DNA of 64,000 nt from Corynebacterium caspium DSM 44850 (GCF_030440555.1 NZ_CP047118.1:1116001-1180000), one strand, 5' to 3'. Numbered from the stretch's first letter, positions 21,957-33,183 are shown. Numbers and translations are program-made. Notes: generated by a model from the letters alone, not told the origin.

Positions 21957-21980
21957 GCTCTGTGGCTCTGTGGCTCTGTG
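21957..21980. repeat. Three tandem octamers GCTCTGTG
   Basis: GCTCTGTG occurs three times head to tail in the etfB-etfA gap, in the 5' leader of etfA on the minus strand and just upstream of its Shine-Dalgarno (GAGGAG). Variation in copy number could alter spacing or folding. Confidence 0.7.
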
Positions 21981-21988
21981 GCTAAAAT

Positions 21989-22777
21989 CTAGAGCAGATT
22001 CTCAGCGATAATAAGATCTGTAATCTTTGGCACCGCACCAGCAGCACCAATAACCTCGCCAGCCTCTCGAGCACTGCGCATATTCGCAGCCAGTACTGCA
22101 GTGGCGGCATGAGCTGCCCCAACCTGGGTGGGCTGAACTCCAATATCGGCAATACTTAGAGTCTTAATCGGATGTTTTTTAGCCGCCATTAGACCTTTAA
22201 AATTAGGGAATCGCGGCTTAGCATTTTGATCAGTAACCGAAACCACAGCCGGCAGACTAGCTGATACTTCATAAATACCATGGGGATCTTCTCGGACTGC
22301 TTGAATTTTTCCATCGACCAACTTCAGATCACGGACCTGCGTTAGCGCCGGAATAGCCCGATACTCTGCAATAATCCCAGGTAGTGCGCCCATAGATCCA
22401 TCAGAGGAGGCATTTCCAGCAATTATTAGAGAAATATCTGATAAGGTATTTAAGGCTGAATTAAGGGTCCAACTAGTCGCTAGCACATCAGAGCCAGCCA
22501 AGGCTTCATCGCAAATATGCAGCGCATCGTCAACACCCATAGCTAAGGCTTTTCGCAAAGCCTCTTCAGCTCCAGCTGGCCCCATCGTCAAAGCTACAAC
22601 CTGGATATTTGCACCTGGATTATCATCTCTTAATCGCAAAGCCTGTTCGACTGCGAATTCGTTGATTTCATCCAGCACCGAATCAACAGATAGCCGGTCT
22701 AAAGTATTATCCGCATTTAGCGCTTTAGTAGACCAAGTATCCGGGACGTGCTTAACCAAGACCACAATCGTGCTCAT
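21989..22777 (-). CDS. etfB: Electron transfer flavoprotein subunit beta
   Basis: About 262 residues from MSTIVVLVKHVPDTWS, the family N-terminus. Binds AMP and pairs with EtfA. Conserved VVALTMGPAGAEEALRKALAMG, and the ETF-beta signature region VREDPHGIYEVSASLPAVVSV. ATG 22777 is preferred over the ATG at 22831: it follows an AAAAGGGG tract and matches the known N-terminus. Confidence 0.95.
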   Translation of the reverse strand: MSTIVVLVKHVPDTWSTKALNADNTLDRLSVDSVLDEINEFAVEQALRLRDDNPGANIQVVALTMGPAGAEEALRKALAMGVDDALHICDEALAGSDVLATSWTLNSALNTLSDISLIIAGNASSDGSMGALPGIIAEYRAIPALTQVRDLKLVDGKIQAVREDPHGIYEVSASLPAVVSVTDQNAKPRFPNFKGLMAAKKHPIKTLSIADIGVQPTQVGAAHAATAVLAANMRSAREAGEVIGAAGAVPKITDLIIAENLL

Positions 22778-22850
22778 GGATACGAACCCCTTTTCCCTAA
22801 TAAATTCAGGCAATAAATCACTACCTGCCAAAGATTAACAAATTACCAAC

Positions 22851-24017
22851 TTACCCCGAGACCCCCGCGGTACGCGGCCCACAAATCACCGCCACTCCAG
22901 TGCGTCCAATCCTAGTTAACACCACTGCCAAAGCTTGAGAACCCCGCAATTTCAATTTCTTACGCAAAATATCTGGGTCAATATCAACCCCGCGCACTAA
23001 AACTTCCAAACTCCCGGCACCTCTAGCCCAGAGCGCTTTTTTCAACTGTTTTAAACTCACTACCTCCAGCACTGGAAAACCTGTGCTCATCGCCGGAATT
23101 CGAGAGCCGGTGAGATAAGCAATTCGCTCATCTAGCATCCACAAACCCTCCCGCGCGGCAAAATGGCGCACTAAACCAGCCCGAACTACAGCCCCATCGG
23201 GATCAATAATGAAATCCCCAATATCACCTGCGCTCACTGCGCTGGTATCAATCTCATCATCTAAGTGATCCACTAATTTCCCGCCCCGGAAAACTGTGGC
23301 TTGGCGCTTTCCTCCAGTTTGTACTCCAGAGGAATATAAGCAAGCCTCTTTAACCCCGCCATCGACACTAATTAACTCCACCGTGCCTGGAAAATCCTTA
23401 AAATCCAGCCCCGGTGCACATTTAACTACCAATTTGGCGCTGGCATAAACCTCAAAAAGCGCAGCTAAAGGCGGCAATAAATCCTCTGGGCGAGCAATTC
23501 GGCGTCCTCCAGCCCGGCGCGCCGGATCTGCCAAGACAATATCTACCGCATCCAGACGAATGCTGGGATATAAAGCATCACTACGAGTGATTAAAGCATT
23601 AGGCAAATTTTTAGCGGCCAATAAAGCCCGGGCCGGATCAATATCACTACCAATATATTGCAAACCAGATTCCTGACACGCCCAGCCTTCCGTGCCAATA
23701 GAACAGGTCACATCGTGAACCAAAGCATCTGGAAAATGCTTTGCTAGCACTTCTGCCCGATACTTAGCCACGATTAAAGGGGTTGCTTGTTGCACAGCAT
23801 CATGATCGGCTAACCAGATATCAGGATGCGGAAGTTTGCCACTGCGCCTGGCCGTGGCTAATTCCAAGGCAGCGCGGCCATATTCGCCAAAGGCTTTTCT
23901 TAAAATATTGGCATCTTTAAGCCTGGTGGCAGGCTGTAATTTTAAAGGCCTAGCTACTTCATTAATTTCCAAGCTATGCGCGCTTAAAAAGGCGATTTCA
24001 GCAAGACTAAAAGCCAT
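22851..24017 (-). CDS. SAM-dependent methyltransferase with THUMP-like C-terminus
   Basis: 388 residues. Residues about 90-220 are a class I Rossmann methyltransferase: DVTCSIGTEGWAC (SAM loop), YIGSDIDP (acidic strand), and VLADPARRAGGRR in place of the usual catalytic NPPY. The C-terminal third matches the THUMP-like domain found in this actinobacterial family. An RNA substrate is plausible but unproven. Start is 3 bases beyond the Nudix stop, so the two are in one operon. Confidence 0.78.
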   Translation of the reverse strand: MAFSLAEIAFLSAHSLEINEVARPLKLQPATRLKDANILRKAFGEYGRAALELATARRSGKLPHPDIWLADHDAVQQATPLIVAKYRAEVLAKHFPDALVHDVTCSIGTEGWACQESGLQYIGSDIDPARALLAAKNLPNALITRSDALYPSIRLDAVDIVLADPARRAGGRRIARPEDLLPPLAALFEVYASAKLVVKCAPGLDFKDFPGTVELISVDGGVKEACLYSSGVQTGGKRQATVFRGGKLVDHLDDEIDTSAVSAGDIGDFIIDPDGAVVRAGLVRHFAAREGLWMLDERIAYLTGSRIPAMSTGFPVLEVVSLKQLKKALWARGAGSLEVLVRGVDIDPDILRKKLKLRGSQALAVVLTRIGRTGVAVICGPRTAGVSG

Positions 24018-24020
24018 TAA

Positions 24021-24941
24021 TTATATCCGTACTTCCGGGCTGATCTGATAAAACTCTTGGTAGCGTGGATCAGCAATAGCATCATCTAAAACTGGGCTAA
24101 TCGCTTGAATTTCCCGAGCATCGGCCAAGGCTGCTGCTACCGTTTTATATTCTGCCAATTGATAAAGCTGTGCCCAGGTAGGAATAACCAAACGCACCAA
24201 ACCAGCACGCCAGCCATCAAGTAATAGTTGCGGTGGAAACCATCCACTGGAATCTACTTCAGACGTGGCATCATCTGGTTCTTGTCCAACAGGTTGGCTT
24301 ACTAAAAAGGAAAAAGTATCAAATACCGTGCCTTTTTCAGAACCTCCGACCCACCGGGCCCACGGATATAACAGGCTTGAATCCAGGCGTAGATTATGCT
24401 TCTGCAAAACCTCTGTCAGAGAAATCTCATGCGAAGCTAACTGTAAACGTTGGGAATGAAAAGGCCCCGCATCAGCTAAAACTTGATGGTCTCCAGCCGC
24501 ATTTCCGTGAATGGCTAGAAAAGTTCCAGTTTCTTCAAATAATTCCCGCACTGCAGCAAAATAAATTGCTTGAACTTGTTGCGGAGAAATCCCTAACTGC
24601 TTGGCCCGGTGCTGTATTGAGGGCGGACCAACCCACAGTTCACTGTGGTCAAGACCAGAGGTAGCTGGGTCTGTCTTTGAGACTGGGAAATCGCGGGCAT
24701 CTACGCCTCCGCCCGGAAATACCGTAAACCCGGGGAAATTAGGCATAGAACTAACTCGCTCTTGCACCCACACTTCGATCCCATTGGGGCCATCGCGAAT
24801 TAGTAATACGGTGGCAGCTAAACGCGCTCCGCCATATCCGGAGTTTTCCAACAGGTGTGCGGCGGTGCGATTCTGCGAAATTAAATCTTGGGCAGTTGGG
24901 GGCTTAGCCGCTGCTGGATCTCCAGATTTTAAAGGCGTCAT
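24021..24941 (-). CDS. Nudix hydrolase
   Basis: 306 residues. The Nudix box is split by an insertion: FPGGGVDARDF, then about 40 residues, then AAVRELFEETGTFLAI. This long-insert form is seen in the NUDT19/RppH-unlike group that can act on CoA derivatives; the substrate here is unknown. The glutamates REL-EE needed for metal binding are present. It lies between an ABC ATPase gene and the methyltransferase gene, all minus strand with short gaps. Confidence 0.85.
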   Translation of the reverse strand: MTPLKSGDPAAAKPPTAQDLISQNRTAAHLLENSGYGGARLAATVLLIRDGPNGIEVWVQERVSSMPNFPGFTVFPGGGVDARDFPVSKTDPATSGLDHSELWVGPPSIQHRAKQLGISPQQVQAIYFAAVRELFEETGTFLAIHGNAAGDHQVLADAGPFHSQRLQLASHEISLTEVLQKHNLRLDSSLLYPWARWVGGSEKGTVFDTFSFLVSQPVGQEPDDATSEVDSSGWFPPQLLLDGWRAGLVRLVIPTWAQLYQLAEYKTVAAALADAREIQAISPVLDDAIADPRYQEFYQISPEVRI

Positions 24942-24966
24942 TACTACCTTTCCTCAATCAAATACT

Positions 24967-25782
24967 TCAAAGACGATGCTGCCCAACAGACCGTGAGCGC
25001 CGCGCAAAATATCGGCCATCAATTTTGTCTAAAGCTACTTGTTGATGGAATGCCTTAGAAAGGTTTTCGCTAGTCATTACGGTATCTATAGGTCCAGAAG
25101 CTACTGCTTCACCAGCATCAAGAATTAGTGCGTGCGTAAATCCTGGCGGAATTTCTTCCACATGGTGGGTAATCATCACGATCGCCGGAGCATCTTCATC
25201 AGCAGCTAAATCTTGCAAATAAGCTACTAGATCTTCACGTCCCCCAAGATCCATTCCAGCAGTAGGCTCATCTAAGATAAGCAATTCCGGATCAGTCATT
25301 AGTGCGCGAGCAACTAGTACGCGCTTGCGCTCACCTTCAGATAAAGTTCCCCAAGTCCGTTCCACTAAATGTGAGGCCCCGAGCTGCTCTAAGATATTGT
25401 GCGCCCGCTCAAAATCAGTCTCATCATATTCCTCGCGGAACCGGCCTAATACTGCATAACCAGCAGAAACAACAAGATTTCCAACAGTTTCCTGACCCGG
25501 AATACGATGCGCTAAAGCAGATGAAGACACCCCTATCATCGCGCGCAAATCGCGCATATCAGTACGCCCAATCTGCTCCCCTAATAATGCGGCAGAACCG
25601 GTGCTGGGAAATTCCTCGGCAGAAGCCATCCGGATCAAGGTAGTTTTACCAGCACCGTTGGGTCCAATAATTACCCACCTTTGCCCCACACCCACTTGCC
25701 AGTCAATAGGCCCTACCAGGGTGTGGCCCTGGCGAATTAGAGAAATATTTCGGAAATCAATAAGGAGATTTTGGCTAGTCAC
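24967..25782 (-). CDS. ABC transporter ATP-binding protein (stand-alone)
   Basis: About 271 residues. Complete nucleotide-binding domain: Walker A GPNGAGKTT, signature LSEGERKRV, Walker B LLILDEPTAG, switch His in MITHHVEEI. No permease gene is adjacent; similar to the ModF/YlmA-like soluble ATPases. Start uncertain: GTG 25782 gives a typical family N-terminus (TSQNLLIDFRNIS) with GAGG very close upstream or a leaderless transcript; TTG 25812 is the alternative. Confidence 0.87.
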   Translation of the reverse strand: MTSQNLLIDFRNISLIRQGHTLVGPIDWQVGVGQRWVIIGPNGAGKTTLIRMASAEEFPSTGSAALLGEQIGRTDMRDLRAMIGVSSSALAHRIPGQETVGNLVVSAGYAVLGRFREEYDETDFERAHNILEQLGASHLVERTWGTLSEGERKRVLVARALMTDPELLILDEPTAGMDLGGREDLVAYLQDLAADEDAPAIVMITHHVEEIPPGFTHALILDAGEAVASGPIDTVMTSENLSKAFHQQVALDKIDGRYFARRSRSVGQHRL

Positions 25783-25838
25783 ATCCTCTATTGTGCATGA
25801 CTGCGCGCTCAAGTGTGTACAGACACTAAAAGCAAAAA

Positions 25839-26789
25839 CTAAAACAGCGCATTAGCCATTGCTGCGCGAGCCGCCAAAACCCGCTCATCGGTAGCTTCAA
25901 AAATGCCAAATAACTCCACTAATCTATCGCGCACCTGGGTTTTTAGCTCTGGCTTAGCTCCGGGGAGCAAAGCTATAAGACGGGTAAAAGCGGACTCAAT
26001 CTGGCCATTTGAAAGTTCAAAATCCGCGGCAATTAAAGCCTTATCTAGATCTTGCGGGGCAGCATTGGCTGCAGTTACTACCGAATCTAAGGAATCAACC
26101 GCAGCCAAACGCGCTAGCACTCGGGCAAAATCACGTTCCCGACGCACCATCGTATTCTTTGGATCTGTTTGCAAGATATCTTCATAAATTACAATTGCTT
26201 GAGCCGGATTTCCCTGTGCAATAGCCTGCGCTGCCTCTTGCAAACGAGGATCTGCAACCTCTGCAGCTGGCTCCGCAAATGCGGGAATGCCCGGTAACTG
26301 CGAACCTACTTGCGTTACCAAAGCATCCACCCACTGTTCTAATACCTCCCGAGGTTGCAGCCCTTCAAAAGAAGCCACCGGTTGACCCTGTGCCAAAGCA
26401 AGCACTGTAGGCACGGCGCGCACCCCAAAAACTTGAGCGATTTCTGGCGTAGTATCCGCATCCACATAGCCCACCACAAAAGAGTTATTAGCAAGGCTTG
26501 CAAATTCCTCTAATAAGGCCTTTAACTGGGTAGATTCTGCAGTCCTATCGCTACCCACCAAAATAATTACTGGAACTTGGGTAGAACGCCTGGCTACTTC
26601 TTCCTCGAAATTCTGCGCACTGACTACAAAAAATGGGGCAACTGCCGCAGTTGGCACCGGCGTACCCCCAGCTGCCCGAACTGCAGCTTCTTTAGCAAGC
26701 CGCGCCTCTTGAGCTTCACGCGCTTCAGCCCGAGCTTTAATCTCAGCTAGATCCAAAGCCCCACCAACAAAACGATTTGGAATAGTCAT
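25839..26789 (-). CDS. Thioredoxin-fold/TPR chaperedoxin (CnoX/YbbN-like)
   Basis: 316 residues. Residues about 50-165 are a thioredoxin fold with FGVRAVPTVLAL (cis-Pro loop), but the usual active-site CxxC is replaced by VGSDRTAEST, so it cannot act as a dithiol reductase. Residues about 180-316 are TPR-like helices. This domain order matches YbbN/CnoX co-chaperones. Basic Ala/Glu-rich N-terminal extension precedes the fold. Confidence 0.85.
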   Translation of the reverse strand: MTIPNRFVGGALDLAEIKARAEAREAQEARLAKEAAVRAAGGTPVPTAAVAPFFVVSAQNFEEEVARRSTQVPVIILVGSDRTAESTQLKALLEEFASLANNSFVVGYVDADTTPEIAQVFGVRAVPTVLALAQGQPVASFEGLQPREVLEQWVDALVTQVGSQLPGIPAFAEPAAEVADPRLQEAAQAIAQGNPAQAIVIYEDILQTDPKNTMVRRERDFARVLARLAAVDSLDSVVTAANAAPQDLDKALIAADFELSNGQIESAFTRLIALLPGAKPELKTQVRDRLVELFGIFEATDERVLAARAAMANALF

Positions 26790-26854
26790 AAAATTATTTC
26801 CTCATATTTTCCTTGAATTAAGTACTGGGAAAGCTCTGCCGCAGTTTTCGGTTG

Positions 26855-27172
26855 TCAGTTTTCGAATGTCGCAGCGCCTAAGCGCTCCTCGATGGCAGCA
26901 ACTTTTCGATGTAGCGCATCGGTATAACCGGGTCGAATATCGGCCTTAATCACCAGGGATACTCGTGGGGAAAAAGCTTGTACTGCCGCGGTGGCTTCCT
27001 TAACCACCGCCATAACCTCATCCCATTCCCCCTCAATCAGGGTAAACATCGCATTGGTTTCATGAGCTAAGCCCGAATTTCGCACTACGCGCACAGCTTC
27101 AGCTACTACATCAGCCATCTCCGCCTGAGAATTATCAACGGTGGCCGGGGCTACAGAGAATGCTAAAATCAT
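26855..27172 (-). CDS. MTH1187/YkoF-like thiamine-binding-fold protein
   Basis: About 105 residues. The small ferredoxin-like family starts MILAFSVAPAT and contains the ETNAMFTLIEGEWDEVM segment; some members bind thiamine or its pyrimidine. No thiamine riboswitch is visible upstream. ATG 27172 is chosen for the family N-terminus; ATG 27184 is in frame. Confidence 0.8.
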   Translation of the reverse strand: MILAFSVAPATVDNSQAEMADVVAEAVRVVRNSGLAHETNAMFTLIEGEWDEVMAVVKEATAAVQAFSPRVSLVIKADIRPGYTDALHRKVAAIEERLGAATFEN

Positions 27173-27275
27173 GGTCCCCACCATAGCCTGAGCTGTGTCT
27201 AAAAGCGGAGGCTACGGTGCCAACTGCAATAAGGCAGCCGCTACAAGGGGTCACCAGTGCCTAATTGGATGGTTG

Positions 27276-27968
27276 CTAGAATAATCTCAATTCATCAGAA
27301 ATTAATCCGCGCATTTCTGCATAATCCAAGGTTACGCAGCGAATTCCACGATCTTCAGCCAAGGTACGCGCTTGTGGTTTAATCTCTTGGGCCGCAAAAA
27401 CCCCATGTACTGGAGCTAGCATGGCATCTCTATTTAAAAGCTCTAGGTAGCGGCTAAGTTGTTCCACTCCATCAATGCCGCCCCGACGTTTGATTTCAAC
27501 GGCTACGGTTTCGTGCTGGGCATTACGACACAAAATATCAACTGGACCAATAGGTGTAGGATATTCGCGTCGAATAAGGGTATAACCCTCACCTAAAGTT
27601 TCGATATTGCTAGAGAGCAATTCTTGTAAGTGGGCTTCTACCCCATCTTTAACTAGGCCAGGATCTACTCCCAGCGCATATTCAACATCTTGATGAATTT
27701 TTTCAATTTTTATCCGAAGTTGTTCTTTTTTAGGATTTTCTACAATCCACAACTCCGCTTTAGTTTCAGGATCTGCGGCATCCAAAATTGCTTCAGTGCG
27801 CAGGCTACAAGGAGGAGACATCCAGTTCAAGGGCTTAAAAGCTCGGTCATCGGCATGGATGGAAACTGAGCCATCAGCCTTAATCAAAATCAGCCGATCT
27901 GCCACTGGCAAATGTGCTTCCAAACGGCCTACATAGTCCACCGAACAACGGGCAATCACTAAACGCAT
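27276..27968 (-). CDS. nucS: Mismatch-specific endonuclease NucS/EndoMS
   Basis: About 230 residues. Cuts both strands at mismatches and gives actinobacteria and archaea a MutSL-independent repair route. Nuclease core residues are visible: [21 protein letters not shown] (Asp) and [10 protein letters not shown] (Glu, Lys). The last residues DELRLF fit a beta-clamp binding tail. ATG 27968 is chosen; GTG 27977 is also in frame. Located downstream of the atp genes and the DUF2550 gene, its usual place in this lineage. Confidence 0.95.
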   Translation of the reverse strand: MRLVIARCSVDYVGRLEAHLPVADRLILIKADGSVSIHADDRAFKPLNWMSPPCSLRTEAILDAADPETKAELWIVENPKKEQLRIKIEKIHQDVEYALGVDPGLVKDGVEAHLQELLSSNIETLGEGYTLIRREYPTPIGPVDILCRNAQHETVAVEIKRRGGIDGVEQLSRYLELLNRDAMLAPVHGVFAAQEIKPQARTLAEDRGIRCVTLDYAEMRGLISDELRLF

Positions 27969-28011
27969 GGGCTTCACCCTACCCGTTTAAGAAGCTAAGT
28001 CCCCATTGCAG

Positions 28012-28500
28012 CTAGCGTTGTGTAGCTCGACTCCGGATTCGTTTTACGCGTTCGCGCAGTTGGTTATAATCCGGGCGGATCTGGCGTGCATGTGGGGCTG
28101 ATTCTACCCAGGTAGTAAAAGCTAGCTCGGCATGTGGGGCGAGAACTAGTTCCCACCGGGTGCCATCACTAGTGGAAAAAATGACTGCGCGGGCCCCTTC
28201 AAATAGAAAAGAAGCCTCAGTGGGGGTTAAATCACGATACCCACTGAGGCTAATATTTTGACGTGTAAAAGAAAAATCTGCCATTGGTGAAAGAGAGCGA
28301 ACCTTATAATACTTCATCACATCACCGTGATAACGCAGTTCGCCATTACGCCAACCGTGCTTACCTGAGGCTGGTAGAGAACGAAGCACCGCACAAGTTC
28401 CTGTACCGCGCACCGTAAAAAAACGCCAGGCAGCAAGACCTCCGATTATCGCAATTACCGCAGTAAAAGTCATTACCATGCGACTATTTTTTCCTCTCAT
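28012..28500 (-). CDS. DUF2550 membrane-anchored protein
   Basis: 162 residues. One N-terminal membrane helix (about residues 10-27), then a soluble domain with GTWRN-like KHGWRNGELRYHGDVMKYYKVRSL cut into short conserved pieces and a basic C-terminal end. This is a conserved protein of unknown function found after atpC in corynebacteria and mycobacteria. It follows the atp terminator, so it probably has its own promoter; it is 43 bases upstream of nucS. Confidence 0.8.
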   Translation of the reverse strand: MRGKNSRMVMTFTAVIAIIGGLAAWRFFTVRGTGTCAVLRSLPASGKHGWRNGELRYHGDVMKYYKVRSLSPMADFSFTRQNISLSGYRDLTPTEASFLFEGARAVIFSTSDGTRWELVLAPHAELAFTTWVESAPHARQIRPDYNQLRERVKRIRSRATQR

Positions 28501-28590
28501 AGCCTCGACTCCCTGTACAGATAATATGCAGACAAATCTTAGTGAGATCCTATGGATTGTGCTAACGAAAGGGGGTAAACCGGGTTGTAT

Positions 28591-28639
28591 CCAAAAAAGC
28601 AGTGTGGGCGCCTACTGCCTAAACAGTAGACGCCCTACA
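28591..28639 (-). terminator. Terminator of the ATP synthase operon
   Basis: Plus-strand arms TGTGGGCGCCTACTG (28603-28617) and CAGTAGACGCCCTACA (28624-28639) pair almost fully; on the minus strand they are followed by TTTTTTGG (28591-28598 region). It starts 24 bases after the atpC stop. Confidence 0.9.
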
Positions 28640-28662
28640 CAGCTTATAGCAGTATTGACCGC

Positions 28663-29040
28663 TTAGCCTTTTATAAGCTGGGCCCGTCGAGCTGCCTTAA
28701 GGCAAGCATCCGCACGCCAGCGAGTGAGCTCATCTTCTGAATTGTGGTCTGCTTCAGCTTGAGCAATATCTACTTCATCAGCCCAAATCGACCAATCAGC
28801 AAGAATGGTGACTCGGGTTTTAGAAACGTAGAGGAAACCACCTTGTACCGCGGAGACCATCCGTTCTCCAGCGCTAGTTTTGATGGTTACCACACCATTA
28901 TCGATCAGCTGTGCCAGGAGAGGCTCGTGGCCGGGCAACACGCCAATTTCGCCTTCGGTGGTTTGGGCGGTGACCAGGGATGCAGTACCCTGCCACAGCA
29001 TCCGGTCGACGGCGACCAGTTGCACGTTGATGTCAGCCAT
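28663..29040 (-). CDS. atpC: ATP synthase F1 epsilon subunit
   Basis: 125 residues. Rotor subunit and regulator of the ATPase. The N-terminal beta barrel is complete ([25 protein letters not shown]); the C-terminal helical pair is short, as in other actinomycetes. AGGAG lies 8 bases upstream. Last gene of the atp operon, 11 bases after atpD. Confidence 0.97.
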   Translation of the reverse strand: MADINVQLVAVDRMLWQGTASLVTAQTTEGEIGVLPGHEPLLAQLIDNGVVTIKTSAGERMVSAVQGGFLYVSKTRVTILADWSIWADEVDIAQAEADHNSEDELTRWRADACLKAARRAQLIKG

Positions 29041-29051
29041 GACTGGTTCTC

Positions 29052-30509
<1,458 letters not shown>

Positions 30510-31481
30510 CTAGTCACTTTCTCCGCTACCGGACAGCGCGCCAGCGCCACCCACAATCTCTGTGATTTCCTGAGTAATCTGTGCCTGACGTGCAGCGTTA
30601 GCAACTCGAGAAAGGTCATTGACCAGTTCTGTTGCGTTATCAGTTGCAGACTTCATAGCGGTACGACGCGAAGCTGATTCTGAAGCCGAAGCCTCCAGGA
30701 AAATAGAATACAGCGTGCGGGAAACGTACTGCGGTAAAAGACTGGAAAGCAGCGTATCTGCATCCGGTTCGAATTCCACTTCAGCATCTGGGATAGCGTC
30801 GGTCGCAGTATTTGCGCCCTTATCCTCAGAATCTACAACTGGTTCAATTGGGAGCAATTGATGCGCTTCTGCATTTTGAGTCAGCATAGAGACAAACTCG
30901 GTGTACACCACGTGTACCTGATCGAAACCGGCGACCTGGGAAGCGTCAGAATTTAGACCATCACGATTTTTTACAGTGCCCTCTGATCCGGCCATAAAAC
31001 CGGTAATCAAGTGACGCCGTACATCGTGAGTATCTTCCCAACTGGGATCCTGTGAGAATCCCGTCCACTGGCCTTCGATGGGCTCATCGCGGAAGTTGTA
31101 GTAGCCCACGGCCTTTTGGCCGGTGACAAAGCGCACAACCTCGCAGCCCTCTTCCTCAAGCATCAAGGTAAGTTCAGCGGCTTTTTTAAACACATTGTGG
31201 TTATAGCCGCCACACATGCCTCGGTCTGAGGAAACAATCAGAATGGCAGCGCGAGTGCCACGCAGATCTTTTTTGGGACGCAGCATTGGGTGATCTAAAG
31301 AACTAGCCGAGGCTAGCCGTTCTGCTACATCTTGGATCTCGTGCGCATAGGGCGTAGCTGCAGCAACTCTGGCTTGGGCGCGAGAAATACGCGAAGTAGC
31401 GATGAGTTCCTGTGCTTTGGTGATCTGCTTCGTAGAGTTAACTGAACGAATACGGTCACGCAATTCGCGAAGATTAGCCAT
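30510..31481 (-). CDS. atpG: ATP synthase F1 gamma subunit
   Basis: 323 residues. Central rotor shaft: N-terminal coiled coil (LRELRDRIRSVNSTKQITKA) and C-terminal helix (MKSATDNATELVNDL). A Rossmann-like middle (VSSDRGMCGGYNHNVFK) carries an acidic insertion around residue 205-255 (SEDKGANTATDAIPDAEVE), longer than in E. coli, as in other actinobacteria. Confidence 0.98.
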   Translation of the reverse strand: MANLRELRDRIRSVNSTKQITKAQELIATSRISRAQARVAAATPYAHEIQDVAERLASASSLDHPMLRPKKDLRGTRAAILIVSSDRGMCGGYNHNVFKKAAELTLMLEEEGCEVVRFVTGQKAVGYYNFRDEPIEGQWTGFSQDPSWEDTHDVRRHLITGFMAGSEGTVKNRDGLNSDASQVAGFDQVHVVYTEFVSMLTQNAEAHQLLPIEPVVDSEDKGANTATDAIPDAEVEFEPDADTLLSSLLPQYVSRTLYSIFLEASASESASRRTAMKSATDNATELVNDLSRVANAARQAQITQEITEIVGGAGALSGSGESD

Positions 31482-31548
31482 CGAACACGTTCCTCCCTTC
31501 TTGCTTATTGGCGTTCATATTAATCAAGCCTCAAAAGTTGACTAATGT

Positions 31549-33183
31549 TTACGCTTTGCGGGAAACATGTAGCTGGGTCTTCTTCACTTCTTCTTCTTCC
31601 AAAGCCTCTACATCCTCTTCAGGAATTAGGGGCTTGTTATCAGAAGTACGGAAGCCTTTAGCAAATTCCTTGGCGGCGCTACGGATGGTCTCTTGTGAAG
31701 TCTCATCTAGCGCGGATCCATCAGCAATTTGGGCATAAACTTCCGGATGCGAGGCACGTAGATATTCCTGCATCTCAAATTCGAAGCGGCGCACATCTTC
31801 TACCGGAACGATATCGAAGATGCCCTCACCGGCAAGGAATAGCGATACCAACTGGAAATCACTGGCCTGAGGAGAATTCTCGGGCTGCTTTAGCAATTCG
31901 ACAAGGCGCTGACCACGCTCTAGCTGTGCCTTAGAGGCAGCGTCTAGATCTGAGGCGAAGGTAGCAAAAGCTTCCAAATCACGGTATGCGGCTAGGTCTA
32001 GACGCAAGGAACCGGCAACCTTTTTCATACCCTTAGTCTGTGCGGCACCACCTACACGAGATACCGAAATACCAACGTTAATAGCTGGACGAACACCCTG
32101 GTTAAAGAGGTCGGATTCCAGGAAGACCTGGCCGTCTGTAATCGAAATTACGTTGGTAGGAATGAAGGCAGAAACGTCATTTGCCTTGGTTTCAATGATT
32201 GGCAATGCCGTCATGGAACCTGCACCCATATCATCGGAAAGCTTTGCAGCACGTTCCAAGAGACGGGAGTGTAGGTAGAAAACGTCACCAGGATATGCTT
32301 CACGGCCCGGAGGACGACGCAGCAGTAGCGAGATGGCGCGGTAGGCCTCTGCCTGCTTGGTTAGATCATCATAGATGACCAAAACGTGATTGCCCTGGTA
32401 CATCCAATGCTGGCCTAAAGCAGCTCCAGTAAAGGGTGCTAACCACTTAAAACCGGCTGAGTCAGAAGCTGGAGCAGCCACAATAGTGGTGTACTCCAAA
32501 GCGCCCTGCTCTTCTAGCGTCTTACGAACGCCAGCAATAGTGGAACCTTTTTGACCAATAGCAACATAGATGCAGCGAACCTGCTTATTCTTGTCGCCAG
32601 ATTCCCAGTTGGCTTTCTGATTCAAGATGGTATCGATACAAACCGCAGTTTTACCAGTCTTACGGTCACCAATAATAAGCTGGCGCTGCCCACGACCAAT
32701 TGGGGTCATGGCATCAATAGCTTTAATACCTGTTTGCAGCGGCTCCCCGACGGGTTGGCGTTGCAATACCGAAGGTGCCTGCAATTCCAAAACGCGGTCA
32801 GCTTCTGCTTCGATAGCACCTAGGCCATCAATTGGCTGACCTAGGGGATCAATTACGCGGCCAAGGAATTTATCTCCGACCGGGATCGATAGGACCTCTG
32901 CTGTCCTGCGGACTTCGTCGCCTTCTTTGAGGGACTCAAAGTTACCCAAAATAACCACACCGATTGAATCAGTGTCTAGGTTCTGTGCGACGCCAATGAC
33001 GCCGTTGGGGAACTCGAGTAGCTCATTCGCCATCACTCCCGGCAGACCCGAAACTTGGGCAATACCGTCAGCGGTGGAGATGACCACGCCGACCTCCTCA
33101 CGGGAGGCCTCCGCGGAGAAGCTCGAGGTGTAGTTCGCAATAGCGCTACGGATCTCATCGGAGGAGATCGTCAGCTCCGCCAT
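31549..33183 (-). CDS. atpA: ATP synthase F1 alpha subunit
   Basis: About 544 residues from [15 protein letters not shown]. Non-catalytic nucleotide subunit; Walker [10 protein letters not shown], arginine finger region [14 protein letters not shown] 33183 is chosen because AGGAAG lies 5 bases upstream and the sequence matches the family N-terminus; the ATG at 33237 would overlap the atpH stop. The C-terminus has an extra acidic tail ([14 protein letters not shown]), a feature of mycobacterial-type alpha subunits that has been linked to suppression of ATP hydrolysis. Confidence 0.98.
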   Translation of the reverse strand: MAELTISSDEIRSAIANYTSSFSAEASREEVGVVISTADGIAQVSGLPGVMANELLEFPNGVIGVAQNLDTDSIGVVILGNFESLKEGDEVRRTAEVLSIPVGDKFLGRVIDPLGQPIDGLGAIEAEADRVLELQAPSVLQRQPVGEPLQTGIKAIDAMTPIGRGQRQLIIGDRKTGKTAVCIDTILNQKANWESGDKNKQVRCIYVAIGQKGSTIAGVRKTLEEQGALEYTTIVAAPASDSAGFKWLAPFTGAALGQHWMYQGNHVLVIYDDLTKQAEAYRAISLLLRRPPGREAYPGDVFYLHSRLLERAAKLSDDMGAGSMTALPIIETKANDVSAFIPTNVISITDGQVFLESDLFNQGVRPAINVGISVSRVGGAAQTKGMKKVAGSLRLDLAAYRDLEAFATFASDLDAASKAQLERGQRLVELLKQPENSPQASDFQLVSLFLAGEGIFDIVPVEDVRRFEFEMQEYLRASHPEVYAQIADGSALDETSQETIRSAAKEFAKGFRTSDNKPLIPEEDVEALEEEEVKKTQLHVSRKA

